Source: Pengzhenrongella sicca (GTDB lineage Bacteria > Actinomycetota > Actinomycetes > Actinomycetales > Cellulomonadaceae). Taken from it: a stretch of DNA of 64,000 nucleotides. Of this stretch, positions 40,211 to 47,979 are shown one piece after another. Under the pieces are notes generated by a model that saw only the letters and a program-made list of their open reading frames with translations, made no database searches and was not told where the DNA came from. The DNA is taken from assembly GCF_017569225.1 (NCBI RefSeq), contig NZ_CP071868.1, positions 1,116,001-1,180,000 on the forward strand, given 5' to 3'. How positions within the stretch are numbered: the stretch's first letter is position 1; every line of letters starts with the position of its first letter. The position numbers and the translations under genes were made by a program.

Positions 40211-40846
40211 TTAGTAGCCTCGGGACGAGTCTGCAGCGACCAGGGAGCCCTGGAGGGTGGCGAGGTAGCCGTCAACGGTGGTCGGCTTGGAGAACATCGG
40301 ATAGTCGTACTGAATCGCGTTCTCGTGCTCGGCCATCGACGTCGCGCCGACGGCGTCGGTCAGGGTGATGACCTCGAAGCCCTTCTCGTAGGCCGAGCGC
40401 ATGGTCGACTCGACGCAACAGTTGGTGAGGAAGCCGGCGAGCACGACGGTGGTGATGCCCTTCGAGCGCAGGATGAAGTCGAGATTCGTCGAGCCGAAGG
40501 CGTCGAGGCCGCGCTTGCCCTCGATGACGATGTCGGAGTCGACCGGGGCGACGTCGTCGACGATCTCGCAGCCCCAGGTGCCCTTGACGAAGGATGAGGA
40601 GTCGACGACGCCCTTGAGGATGCCGTAGGGGTGCGACGTGATCTCGTGGTAGCCGGCCTGGAACGCGATCGGGCTGTGGATGATCGTCACGCCGGCCGCC
40701 CGCGAGCCTTCGAGCGCCCTGCGGGCGTTCGCCAGCATGCCCGTCGCCTCCATCGAGCCCTGGACCGCGCCGTGCAGCGACCCTCCCTCGCTGGTGAAAT
40801 CGTGCTGGAACTCGATCAGGACGAGTGCGGTCGTGTCCGGGATCAT
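40211..40846 (-). CDS. Isochorismatase-like cysteine hydrolase
   Basis: A 211-residue cysteine hydrolase. The catalytic triad is visible: Asp in LVLIEFQHDFTSEGG, Lys in DIVIEGKRGLDAF and Cys in VLAGFLTNCCVESTMRSAYE, followed by the cis-peptide-type stretch TLTDAVGATS. Members cleave N-carbamoyl groups, nicotinamide, ureidoacrylate or isochorismate; the substrate is not evident. The ATG at 40846 has AAGGAG 7 nt upstream. Monocistronic by context: divergent sequence upstream and a 206-nt gap downstream. Confidence 0.92.
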   Translation of the reverse strand: MIPDTTALVLIEFQHDFTSEGGSLHGAVQGSMEATGMLANARRALEGSRAAGVTIIHSPIAFQAGYHEITSHPYGILKGVVDSSSFVKGTWGCEIVDDVAPVDSDIVIEGKRGLDAFGSTNLDFILRSKGITTVVLAGFLTNCCVESTMRSAYEKGFEVITLTDAVGATSMAEHENAIQYDYPMFSKPTTVDGYLATLQGSLVAADSSRGY

Positions 40847-41067
40847 GGCGTGCTCCTTGCGGGTCGGGAATCTCCTCATCGAGATTGGGCAGATTGTCGG
40901 ACAAGTCAGCGCAGGTGACAAGACCTGCAACAAGGCCTGCGTTCTACCTGCCCTGCGCCCTTCCGGTTCTGCGCCCTAGCCTCCGAGGGTCCCCGCCTGC
41001 GCCTGGAGGTACCGACGCTCGGGCGCGCGGAGAGTCATCCGCGCGGCCCACCGGTACTCGTCTACTC

Positions 41068-41110
41068 GTCGAGGTCGAGGTCGAGGTCGAGGTCGAGGTC
41101 GAGGTCGAGG
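41068..41110. repeat. GAGGTC hexanucleotide tandem repeat
   Basis: About seven copies of GAGGTC in perfect register lie in the gap between the isochorismatase-like gene and the alpha/beta hydrolase gene. A candidate variable-number repeat; no coding role is apparent. Confidence 0.9.
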
Positions 41111-41173
41111 TAGGCCTGAGCCCGACCGTCTGGACGGCCGCGGTCAAGGACCGCAGCCGCCGTCGCGATCGGG

Positions 41174-42052
41174 TCACGCCTCGTCGGCCAGGACCTCGCG
41201 CAGCCTCGCCGCGAACGCGGCGGGCTGGCCCGGCTGACCGAACTCGTCGCCGAGGAAGCCGCCGTGGTTGCTCGGGAAGACCGTCAGCTCGAGGCCGAGC
41301 GCCGCGGCGAGTGCTGCGGACGTGCGCCAGGTCAGCGTGTCCTTGCTCTCGATGCCTGCGGCGATCACGACCCTGGTCGGCGCGGCGAGGAGTGCCGGGA
41401 CGTCGGGGCGATAGCCGGTCACCGCCGCCGACACCCCGGACAGCAGCGGGTCGCTCCGCGATCCGTCGTCGCCCGTCGGCAGGCCGAAGGCCGCAGGGTC
41501 GGGGGCCTGGCGGCCGAACTCCGGTGTGAGCTCGCCCGACCATGACGTCAGGGCGATGAACATCGCCATGCCCGATCCCCAGCCGCGCTCGTGGTACGCC
41601 TCCTGGACTAGACGCTCCGCGGCGAAGGCCTGCTCCGCGTCCGGCAGCATGATGAGCAGCGGCGGCTCGTGCGCCACGAGGATGCGCACATCGGCGGCGT
41701 GCGCGGCGACGAGGGCCAGCGAGGTCACCGCGCCGCCGCTGGACGCGAACAGATCGACGTGGCCCGTGCCGAGCGCGGCGATGAGTCGGTGGAGGTCCTC
41801 GGCCTGCTGGTCCGGCCGGTGCTCGGCGATGCCGTCGCGCCGAACGCTGCGGCCGAGGCCGCGGGGGTCGTACGTCAGCACGGTCCGGTCGGCGAAGTGT
41901 GAGGCGAGCGTGGAAAACCCGCTGGCGTCCATCGGCTGCCCGATGAGCAGAAGCGGTGGGCTGCCGTCCGCGGTCGGCAGCGGGCCGCGCACGTCGTAGG
42001 TCAGGGTGGCGCCAGCCACCTCAAGGGTCTCGGTCCTGATCCTCGTCTCCAC
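41174..42052 (-). CDS. Alpha/beta hydrolase
   Basis: A 292-residue hydrolase of the TAP/epoxide-hydrolase-like group: GATLTYDVRGPLPTADGSPP, LLLIGQPMDASGF (oxyanion region), TVLTYDPRGLGRS, nucleophile block HVDLFASSGGAVTSLALVA (Ser in ASSGG), and a late His in VFPSNHGGFLGDE. The start is a GTG at 42052 with GGGAG upstream; the frame is open to 42097. Substrate unknown. It is separated from the next minus-strand gene (42196) by 143 nt. Confidence 0.9.
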   Translation of the reverse strand: METRIRTETLEVAGATLTYDVRGPLPTADGSPPLLLIGQPMDASGFSTLASHFADRTVLTYDPRGLGRSVRRDGIAEHRPDQQAEDLHRLIAALGTGHVDLFASSGGAVTSLALVAAHAADVRILVAHEPPLLIMLPDAEQAFAAERLVQEAYHERGWGSGMAMFIALTSWSGELTPEFGRQAPDPAAFGLPTGDDGSRSDPLLSGVSAAVTGYRPDVPALLAAPTRVVIAAGIESKDTLTWRTSAALAAALGLELTVFPSNHGGFLGDEFGQPGQPAAFAARLREVLADEA

Positions 42053-42195
42053 GTTCGAAACTCCCGTCGCTCGGTTCGAGCCTCCGGTGCGGCGCACCCG
42101 AGCACCCGCTCAGCGTCCTGTTCGACCGTGCTGGAGCGTCGGAGTCATCGGTGCGCCGCGCGATCGGGGCCGCGGGCGCGGGCTGCGGCCCGTCT

Positions 42196-42438
42196 CTACC
42201 CGCGGTGCGGCTCGAAGTTGAGGAGTTGCTGGGGCTGCACGTCGAGGTAGAGCTCGCCTCGCGGCCCGACCGGTACGCCCACGAAGATGCGGATGACGTT
42301 CATGTTCCGCCGAATGCCCTCGATCCTGAGGAAGTACTCCGCCTGCGCGAAGTCCATCGCGAACGGGAGGCCGACGTGCGAGTCGCTCAAGTCGCCAGCG
42401 CGGAGCGTGGTAGTGCTGTTGCCGACGTTGAGGACCAT
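42196..42438 (-). CDS. Hypothetical 80-aa protein
   Basis: An 80-residue protein with no membrane segment: MVLNVGNSTTTLRAGDLSDS, then FAMDFAQAEYFLRIEGIRRN and RIFVGVPVGPRGELYLDVQP. Composition and third-position GC are those of a real gene, and it does not overlap a better candidate. No family recognised. It is divergent from the small gene at 42470. Confidence 0.5.
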   Translation of the reverse strand: MVLNVGNSTTTLRAGDLSDSHVGLPFAMDFAQAEYFLRIEGIRRNMNVIRIFVGVPVGPRGELYLDVQPQQLLNFEPHRG

Positions 42439-42469
42439 GACGTCACACTAGCCGTCGGGCTCTCGCGCG

Positions 42470-42772
42470 GTGCACCCGGACCGGTCGGTGTACGGGTACG
42501 CCGTGCTGGTCTCGGCCTGCGCGCCGTCGGCGAGCTCACCCGGGCCCGAGGAGGTCGATGCGCTGCTTCATGACAGGTACCAAGAGACCATCGGGGACGC
42601 GATCGGTGCCCTCCGGGATCCGTACGGGCCGGCGCTCGCGGCCGTGCTCGCGCACGAGGAGAACGACGCCGCGGGCGTCGAGGCCGTGGGGTTCGCGCCC
42701 GTCGACGTCGCGAACGCCTACCTTGGCGCGGTCGCGGCGGCCCTGACCACGACTACCTCCCTCGCCGACTGA
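42470..42772 (+). CDS. Hypothetical 100-aa protein
   Basis: A GTG-started frame of 100 residues: mostly helical, acidic (EEVDALLHDRYQETIGDAIG; ALAAVLAHEENDAAGVEAVG), ending TTTTSLAD. Codon use is typical of the genome. No family recognised and no strong ribosome binding site. From 42773 to 43024 no further gene was found. Confidence 0.45.
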   Translation: MHPDRSVYGYAVLVSACAPSASSPGPEEVDALLHDRYQETIGDAIGALRDPYGPALAAVLAHEENDAAGVEAVGFAPVDVANAYLGAVAAALTTTTSLAD

Positions 42773-43024
42773 GACCGCCCAGGGGCGAGCGCGGAGGCTC
42801 CGGGGTCCCCGGGTGCCAGCTCGGCGGGCTGTCCCCGCTACCCCCGGCGCCGGCCCGGCTGTGCGCGGTGCCGCACATCACCCGGTGGCGGAGCGCGCCG
42901 ACCTCTGGTTGCTGCTCGGAGCCGGACAGCTCGTCATGGGCAACCCGTGGGCGGGCGGCTTGTGGATCCTCGGCGGCCTGGTGTGCGGGTCCAACTCAAA
43001 CGCGAGCGCAGGCGCCGTCGACGC

Positions 43025-43417
43025 TCATGCGCCGTCGCTCACGATCGGGAGCTCGACGAAGTCGCCGCAGCGGATCGGCCAGCGCAGCAGGGCTCGCTGG
43101 GGCTGCGAGACGCGGGCGAGCCCATCGGCGCGAGCGAGCATCCGGGGCGCGCCGAGCGTGAGGATCTCGCCGCCCATCCGCAGCCGGCACCGCCCAGTCG
43201 TGCGGACGTTCTGGAGCCAGTGCACGTTCGGCCCGTGCGTCAGCGCGATGGTGACCGTCTCACCGCGGCGGAACGCCATCAGCGGTGTGTGGCGGACGGC
43301 GCCCGAGAGCCGCCCGACGTGCTCCAGGTCGACCATGGAGCCGCGGCCGGCGAGGCGGAGCGCCAGCGGGTTGACGGTTCGCTGGATGAGCCAGGCGACG
43401 CGCGGTGCGATCGGCAT
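43025..43417 (-). CDS. Deazaflavin-dependent nitroreductase-family protein
   Basis: A 130-residue protein of the Ddn/F420-dependent family: PRVAWLIQRTVNPLALRLAG, then VGRLSGAVRHTPLMAFRRGE, HGPNVHWLQNVRTTGRCRLR (the NVRTTGRCRL block is typical of the family) and ILTLGAPRMLARADG. Such split-barrel proteins bind F420 or heme and reduce diverse substrates; function here unknown. The ATG at 43417 has GGAGG at 5 nt. Divergent from the membrane-protein gene at 43446. Confidence 0.88.
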   Translation of the reverse strand: MPIAPRVAWLIQRTVNPLALRLAGRGSMVDLEHVGRLSGAVRHTPLMAFRRGETVTIALTHGPNVHWLQNVRTTGRCRLRMGGEILTLGAPRMLARADGLARVSQPQRALLRWPIRCGDFVELPIVSDGA

Positions 43418-43445
43418 CGTGACCTCCACCTGGCACAGTGGGACC

Positions 43446-43838
43446 GTGACCGCCCCCGGAGCAGTGGTACCGAAGCGTAGCCACCCCCGAGCCGACGCGG
43501 CCGGGTGCGTGCTCGGCGTCTGGGTGGGGGTGCTTCTCGTCGCGCTCGCGGTGACGTTGGCCTACCCCGACCCTGGCCTGACGGGCTGCACGAGCGCGCA
43601 GGCGTGCCCGACGCCGACGACGTGGGCGATCCAGCTGCTGACCGTCACCTGGGCGCCGGCGATCCTCGCGATCCTCGCCCTCAGCGTGCTCTTCGTCGGG
43701 CGGACGCGGCGCCTCGCCGGCCCGTCGCGGCGCTCCGCCTGGTGGTGGGGCGCCGCGCTCGCGGGTCCGCCGGCACTGGCCGTCGCGGTGGCCGTCCTGG
43801 TCATCGTCGCCGGGGAGATGCCGAACAGCCTGGGCTGA
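43446..43838 (+). CDS. Small membrane protein, unknown
   Basis: A 130-residue protein with three hydrophobic segments: CVLGVWVGVLLVALAVTLAY, WAIQLLTVTWAPAILAILAL with SVLFVG, and ALAGPPALAVAVAVLVIVAG. Between the first two lies a short loop with two cysteines (TGCTSAQACP). GTG at 43446 is the first suitable start. The gene is divergent from the deazaflavin-dependent gene and convergent with the next. No family recognised. Confidence 0.65.
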   Translation: MTAPGAVVPKRSHPRADAAGCVLGVWVGVLLVALAVTLAYPDPGLTGCTSAQACPTPTTWAIQLLTVTWAPAILAILALSVLFVGRTRRLAGPSRRSAWWWGAALAGPPALAVAVAVLVIVAGEMPNSLG

Positions 43839-43867
43839 TCAGGCAGCGGCGCGCGCGCCGGCCCGGG

Positions 43868-44644
43868 CTAGGCGTCCTCGGTGAGGCAATCGAAGTTCGC
43901 GTCGGTGTCCTCGACCTCGACGTAGAACTCCGACGACAGTGGGCACGTGTCGGGATCGGTCACCCACGAGGCGACCTTGTAGGTGTGGTCGGCGCCGCAG
44001 GAGACCTCCTGGAGCATGCCGCCCTCGGAGTCGTTCCAGCAGCTGCCCGCCGCGCCGCCGATCTCGGTTGGGGCGAAGTACTGGAACAGGGCCGTGCCGC
44101 CGAGGCCAAGGCAGGCGACCGCGCCGACGCCGACGACGAGCTTCGCGAGCGACGACGGCGTGCCCCCGTACTCGTGGGCGGCCCGGTGCAGGCGCCACGC
44201 CCGCCAGAACAGGACCACGCCGAAGAGCACCCCGCCGGTCCAGATGACGCCGCCGCCGGACGACTGGGACGCGACGATCGACGATCCGGCGCCGATGACG
44301 AAGCACGCCACGCCGGCGCCGAACGTCAGCAGCGCCTGGCGCTGCGCGGTTGCGACCTCGGCGGCGTGCTCAGGGGCGACCGCGGGTCCGCCGAACGGCT
44401 CGGGGGCTGCGGAGAACGATGCCTCGCGCGCGACGACGGCGCCTTGCGGCGCTGCGGCGACGACCGCCCGTGGGTCCCACGGGGGCACCTGCGTGTTGAG
44501 GACCGCCATCGGCCGGCCGTCCTCGGACAGCCAGTAGTGCCAGTCCTCGGTCGGCAGCGGGGCCGCCTCGTTGGGCATCCACCCGGGCTCGGGAGCCCAG
44601 TCGGCGGGAGGCGTAGGCCAGCGTGGCGGGACGTGGAAGCGCAC
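43868..44644 (-). CDS. Membrane protein with Pro/Trp-rich N-terminus
   Basis: A 258-residue protein. The first 60 residues are Pro/Trp-rich (FHVPPRWPTPPADWAPEPGW then EDWHYW), a pattern common to many actinobacterial membrane proteins. Two hydrophobic helices follow (LLTFGAGVACFVIGAGSSIV, VIWTGGVLFGVVLFWRAWRL) and a third (LAKLVVGVGAVACLGLGGTA); the C-terminal about 60 residues contain four cysteines (SCWNDSEGG, SCGADHTYK, CPLSSEFYV, NFDCLTEDA) and are probably outside the cell. The GTG at 44644 has GAGGAG at good spacing; the frame is open to 44794. Function unknown. Confidence 0.8.
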   Translation of the reverse strand: MRFHVPPRWPTPPADWAPEPGWMPNEAAPLPTEDWHYWLSEDGRPMAVLNTQVPPWDPRAVVAAAPQGAVVAREASFSAAPEPFGGPAVAPEHAAEVATAQRQALLTFGAGVACFVIGAGSSIVASQSSGGGVIWTGGVLFGVVLFWRAWRLHRAAHEYGGTPSSLAKLVVGVGAVACLGLGGTALFQYFAPTEIGGAAGSCWNDSEGGMLQEVSCGADHTYKVASWVTDPDTCPLSSEFYVEVEDTDANFDCLTEDA

Positions 44645-44882
44645 GGCGCTCTCCTCGGGTGTGGGGCGCGCGGGGTGCGCCGAGGTCCTGATCATGGCCG
44701 CCGCCCGGCCGGGATGTGGCTCGATTCCCCGGCAGACTGGGTGATTTCTGTTGGACCGCTGTGAGCTCCGGGCCGGCTCGATGCCTGATTCCACGGGTGA
44801 GTCGGTGCACCGGTTGCGGGTCTGTGCACAGGTCGGGTTTCGGGGTGGGGTGCGTGTGGGTGGTCCGTCCTAGTCTGTACAC

Positions 44883-46397
44883 ATGTTCGAAGCGAGCGAT
44901 GACGAGGTAACGGGGGCCCCGGCGGGGGCCGGGCCGGCGGTCGCGGGCGCCACCTCGGTCTCAGTGGATGTGACGTTCGGGCTGTTGCTCGGGCGGGTGA
45001 TGGCCGAGGCGGGGGCGGCGTTGGCGCAGGCCGCGGCCGCGGGGTCCTGCATAGCGGGGCCGATCGATCAAATCGCGTTGGCCGCCGCGTTGATGGACCA
45101 GGCGCCCGGCTCACCGCTGGTGGACCTGCTCGAGGGCCTGTGCCCGTCGGATGTGCATGACGCGGTGTTGATCGAGGCGATCGCCGCCTGGGAACGCGTC
45201 ACCTCACTCGCTGCGGCGCGGCAAGGCGAGATGATCGCCGAGCTCGCCCGCCGCCGGGACGCGCAGCGGCTGTCGGAGTTCGTGGGTGACGAGGTCGCGT
45301 CGGTGCTGGTGATGACCCGGTCGGTGGCGGAGGCAAAGGTCAGCCTCGGGACCTCACTGGCGGCGTGGCCCGCGGTGAATGAGGCGCTCGCATCCGGGGT
45401 GATCGATCACCGCAAGGCCACCGCCCTGGTCGACGGCGTCGGGCACCTCGACGACGACGCCGCAGCCGCCGTCCTGGACAAGGTGCTGCCGGTCGCACCG
45501 GGATTGACGGTGCCGGCGTTGAAGGCGCGCCTGCGCAAGGTCGAGCTGACCGTGAACCCGGCCGCCGTCGCTGAGCGGCGCGCCCGCGACGCCGCGGACA
45601 GGTATGTGCGGGTCAGCCCGGCGCCGGGGGTGATGGCGTGGTTGACCGCGTACCTACCCGCCAAGGACGCGATGACCGTGTTCACCGCGATCGACGCGAT
45701 CGCCGCGTCCGCCGACCCCGCCGACCCACGCGGGGTGGCGGCGCGGCGCGCGGACGCCCTGACCGACCTCTGCACCGACATCCTCGACAACGGCATCGCC
45801 CCCACGAGCGCGCTGCCGGGCGGAAGCTTGAAGACGGAGCAGGGGCGTCGCCCGCACCTGCAGGTGACCGCCGCCGCGACCACGTTGTTGGGGTTGGATG
45901 AGGTGCCCGGGGAGCTGGCCGGGTACGGGCCGATCCCGGCGGACCTGGTCCGGGCGATCGCGGCGGACGCGACGTGGCGGCGGATCTTCACCGACCCCGC
46001 CACCGGGTGTGTGACGGGGATCGGGCCGCGCGGGTACCGGCCCGGCGCCGACCTGACCGGAACCGTCCTGGCCCGAGACACAACGTGCACGTTCGTGGGG
46101 TGCCGGATGCCCGCGTGGCGGTGCGACCTGGACCACCGCGACCCCTACGACCACGACCACCCCGACCTCGGCGGGCAGACCTGCGCGGAGAACCTGCACT
46201 CGCTGTGTCGCCACCATCACCGGGCCAAGACCTACGGCGGCTGGCACCCCGACCTCGACGCCCGCACGGCCGACACGTGGTGGACCTCACCAACCAGACA
46301 CCGCTACAAGCGACCGGCCACCGAGGTTAACCCTGACCCGCCGCCACCCGACCGGCCCTGGCTCCACGAACCCCAGCCCGACGACCCACCCTTCTGA
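44883..46397 (+). CDS. DUF222/13E12-type HNH endonuclease
   Basis: A 504-residue protein. The N-terminal about 350 residues are the DUF222 (13E12 repeat) region (ALAQAAAAGSCIAGPIDQIA; SVAEAKVSLGTSLAAWPAVN; VSPAPGVMAWLTAYLPAKDA). The C-terminus is an HNH nuclease domain with zinc-type CTFVGCRMPAWRCDLDHRDP, catalytic DH, and CAENLHSLCRHHHRAKTYGG. These proteins occur in many copies in actinobacterial genomes; their role is unclear, and some are linked to mobile introns or phage. The ATG at 44883 is leaderless by sequence (TAGTCT 6 nt upstream). The 20-bp repeats at its 3' end include its stop. Confidence 0.95.
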   Translation: MFEASDDEVTGAPAGAGPAVAGATSVSVDVTFGLLLGRVMAEAGAALAQAAAAGSCIAGPIDQIALAAALMDQAPGSPLVDLLEGLCPSDVHDAVLIEAIAAWERVTSLAAARQGEMIAELARRRDAQRLSEFVGDEVASVLVMTRSVAEAKVSLGTSLAAWPAVNEALASGVIDHRKATALVDGVGHLDDDAAAAVLDKVLPVAPGLTVPALKARLRKVELTVNPAAVAERRARDAADRYVRVSPAPGVMAWLTAYLPAKDAMTVFTAIDAIAASADPADPRGVAARRADALTDLCTDILDNGIAPTSALPGGSLKTEQGRRPHLQVTAAATTLLGLDEVPGELAGYGPIPADLVRAIAADATWRRIFTDPATGCVTGIGPRGYRPGADLTGTVLARDTTCTFVGCRMPAWRCDLDHRDPYDHDHPDLGGQTCAENLHSLCRHHHRAKTYGGWHPDLDARTADTWWTSPTRHRYKRPATEVNPDPPPPDRPWLHEPQPDDPPF

Positions 46398-46440
46398 ACC
46401 GCGATCCACCCTTTTGGGCCGCGATCCGCCCTTCTAGCCG
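46381..46440. repeat. Three tandem 20-bp repeats across two stop codons
   Basis: Units at 46381-46400, 46401-46420 and 46421-46440 share the pattern GCGATCC(A/G)CCCTT(T/C)T. The first contains the stop of the DUF222-HNH gene (46395-46397) and the last the stop of the minus-strand histidine phosphatase (46434-46436). Confidence 0.85.
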
Positions 46441-47054
46441 GGCGTGGCGACGGGCGCGGCCGGTGCGACACCGAGAGAGGTCACGATCCGGCGCCCGCCC
46501 GGGTGGATGTCGACCGTGGTGACGCTGGCGTTGGCGAGGGGCCGGACGGTGGGCACACCGATCGTGGCGAGGTACGCGAGGAGCGTGACCCCGTGGCTGA
46601 CGACCAGGACCGGGCCGCCGCCGGCGTGCGCGGCCTCGATCGCGGCGAATGCGCTGCTCACCCGGTCGAGGTAGACGCCGCCCGGCTCGCCCCCGGGCAG
46701 CCCGGCGAACGTCCCGCGGAAGACGTCTCGGAACATCTCGAGCGGGTCGACGGCGGCGTAGAGCTCGATCTCCGGTCGGGCCTCGAAGTCGCCGAAGCTG
46801 AACTCGCGCAGGCCCGGGTTGGTCGCGAGCTCGATCAGTGGATGGTGCTCGAGGAGGCGTGCCGCGGTCGTGACCGCCCGTGGCGACGGGCTCGCGTACG
46901 CGGCGGTGAACGGCACGGCGCGCAGGTGCCGACCCGTCGCGGCGACGCCGGCGACGCCGTCGTCGGTCAGGGGCGAGTCGCACCAGCCCTGGAGCAGGCC
47001 AGCCTCGTTGTGGCGAGTCCGGCCATGACGCACCAGGTACAGGGTCAGGGGCAT
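46434..47054 (-). CDS. Histidine phosphatase-family protein
   Basis: A 206-residue phosphoglycerate-mutase-like phosphatase. The RHG motif is in LYLVRHGRTRHNEAGLLQGW with catalytic His, the second conserved Arg/Glu region is NPGLREFSFGDFEARPE, and the late His is in VLVVSHGVTLLAYLATIG. Substrate unknown; most small members act on phosphosugars or phosphoproteins. The ATG at 47054 follows the yjdM stop by 9 nt, so it belongs to a three-gene minus-strand operon with yjdM and a membrane protein. Its stop lies in the 20-bp repeat region. Confidence 0.92.
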   Translation of the reverse strand: MPLTLYLVRHGRTRHNEAGLLQGWCDSPLTDDGVAGVAATGRHLRAVPFTAAYASPSPRAVTTAARLLEHHPLIELATNPGLREFSFGDFEARPEIELYAAVDPLEMFRDVFRGTFAGLPGGEPGGVYLDRVSSAFAAIEAAHAGGGPVLVVSHGVTLLAYLATIGVPTVRPLANASVTTVDIHPGGRRIVTSLGVAPAAPVATPG

Positions 47055-47063
47055 GGAGCCGCC

Positions 47064-47423
47064 TCAGACCTTCTTCACGACGGAGGACTTGAGCTGCATC
47101 GCGCCGAACCCGTCGATCTTGCAGTCGATGTTGTGGCCGTCGATCCCGTCGACGAGGCGGATGTTGCGCACCTTGGTGCCCGCCTTGATCTGGGTCGGGT
47201 TGCCCTTGAGCTTGAGGCTCTTGACGATGGTGACGGTGTCGCCGTCGGCCAGGACGTTGCCGACCGCGTCCTTGACGACGCCGTCCGGCTCCGCGCCGGG
47301 CTGCGTCGCGTCGTCGGGGCCGGCCACCCACTCGTGGGCGCACTCCGGGCAGACGAGCAGCTCGCCCATCTCGTAGGTGTACTCGCTCGAGCACTCGGGA
47401 CAGGGCGGCAGGGGTGCGGTCAC
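47064..47423 (-). CDS. yjdM: Zinc-ribbon protein YjdM (PhnA family)
   Basis: A 119-residue protein. An N-terminal zinc ribbon ([20 protein letters not shown] then PECAHEW, two CxxC) is followed by the PhnA domain: [40 protein letters not shown] and [17 protein letters not shown]. The family was named for the alkylphosphonate operon of E. coli but is not required for phosphonate use. Full length for the family. Middle gene of an operon: 4 nt after the membrane-protein gene and 9 nt before the phosphatase. Confidence 0.95.
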   Translation of the reverse strand: MTAPLPPCPECSSEYTYEMGELLVCPECAHEWVAGPDDATQPGAEPDGVVKDAVGNVLADGDTVTIVKSLKLKGNPTQIKAGTKVRNIRLVDGIDGHNIDCKIDGFGAMQLKSSVVKKV

Positions 47424-47427
47424 GCCC

Positions 47428-47847
47428 TCAGGGTACCGAGGTGGCCGTCCGGTCGGTGCGCGCGCGCAGACGGAGGGACGACTGCAGGAACATCGCGCCG
47501 ATCAGCAGGCTGATGGCCGCGGACAGGATGAGCCACCCGTCGCCGTCCGCACGCGCGGCGACGGCGGTGCTGACCGCCTGCGCGCCGAACAGGGCCGCGA
47601 AGACGAAGCCGGACGTGGGCCGTGCCGTCATACGCCACCACGCGCGCGGCGGCGCGACCGGCTCGCCGTCGCCCCGGAACACTCGCACGGCGATGCCCAC
47701 CGCCAGGACGCTGGCGACCAGACCGGCGGCGGACACCGCGGTCGTGCCCCACGCGATGCCGACGCTCAGCAGGCCGACGAAACCGGCGAAGTACCAGAGG
47801 ACGACGTAGCCGATCTTGGTCGAGTCCTGCGTGACGCGAAGGGGCAC
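47428..47847 (-). CDS. Small membrane protein, unknown
   Basis: A 139-residue protein with four hydrophobic segments: [54 protein letters not shown] and [20 protein letters not shown]. The GTG at 47847 with GGAG 6 nt upstream is chosen; the frame extends to 47961 through a low-complexity, tandemly repeated Pro/Arg stretch (47860-47935, built from variants of GGGCGAC) that is not protein-like. First gene of the operon with yjdM. Function unknown. Confidence 0.75.
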   Translation of the reverse strand: MPLRVTQDSTKIGYVVLWYFAGFVGLLSVGIAWGTTAVSAAGLVASVLAVGIAVRVFRGDGEPVAPPRAWWRMTARPTSGFVFAALFGAQAVSTAVAARADGDGWLILSAAISLLIGAMFLQSSLRLRARTDRTATSVP

Positions 47848-47979
47848 AGCTGCTCCGAACCTGCGGTGGGCGACGGGCGGTGGGCGACGGGCGACGGGCG
47901 GCGGGCGACGGACGACGGGACGGGGACGACGGGATGTCGTGAGCGTAGGGGAGCGGGGCACGCCGCGCCCGGTGGCGCG

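Noticed and set aside
42813-43020. A short plus-strand frame with a hydrophobic stretch (LWLLLGAGQLVMG)
   Set aside because: No ribosome binding site, no own stop (it runs through the antisense of the deazaflavin-dependent gene) and a poor N-terminal half.
41068-46440. CRISPR array
   Set aside because: The repeats in this window are short tandem repeats without unique spacers, and no cas gene is present.
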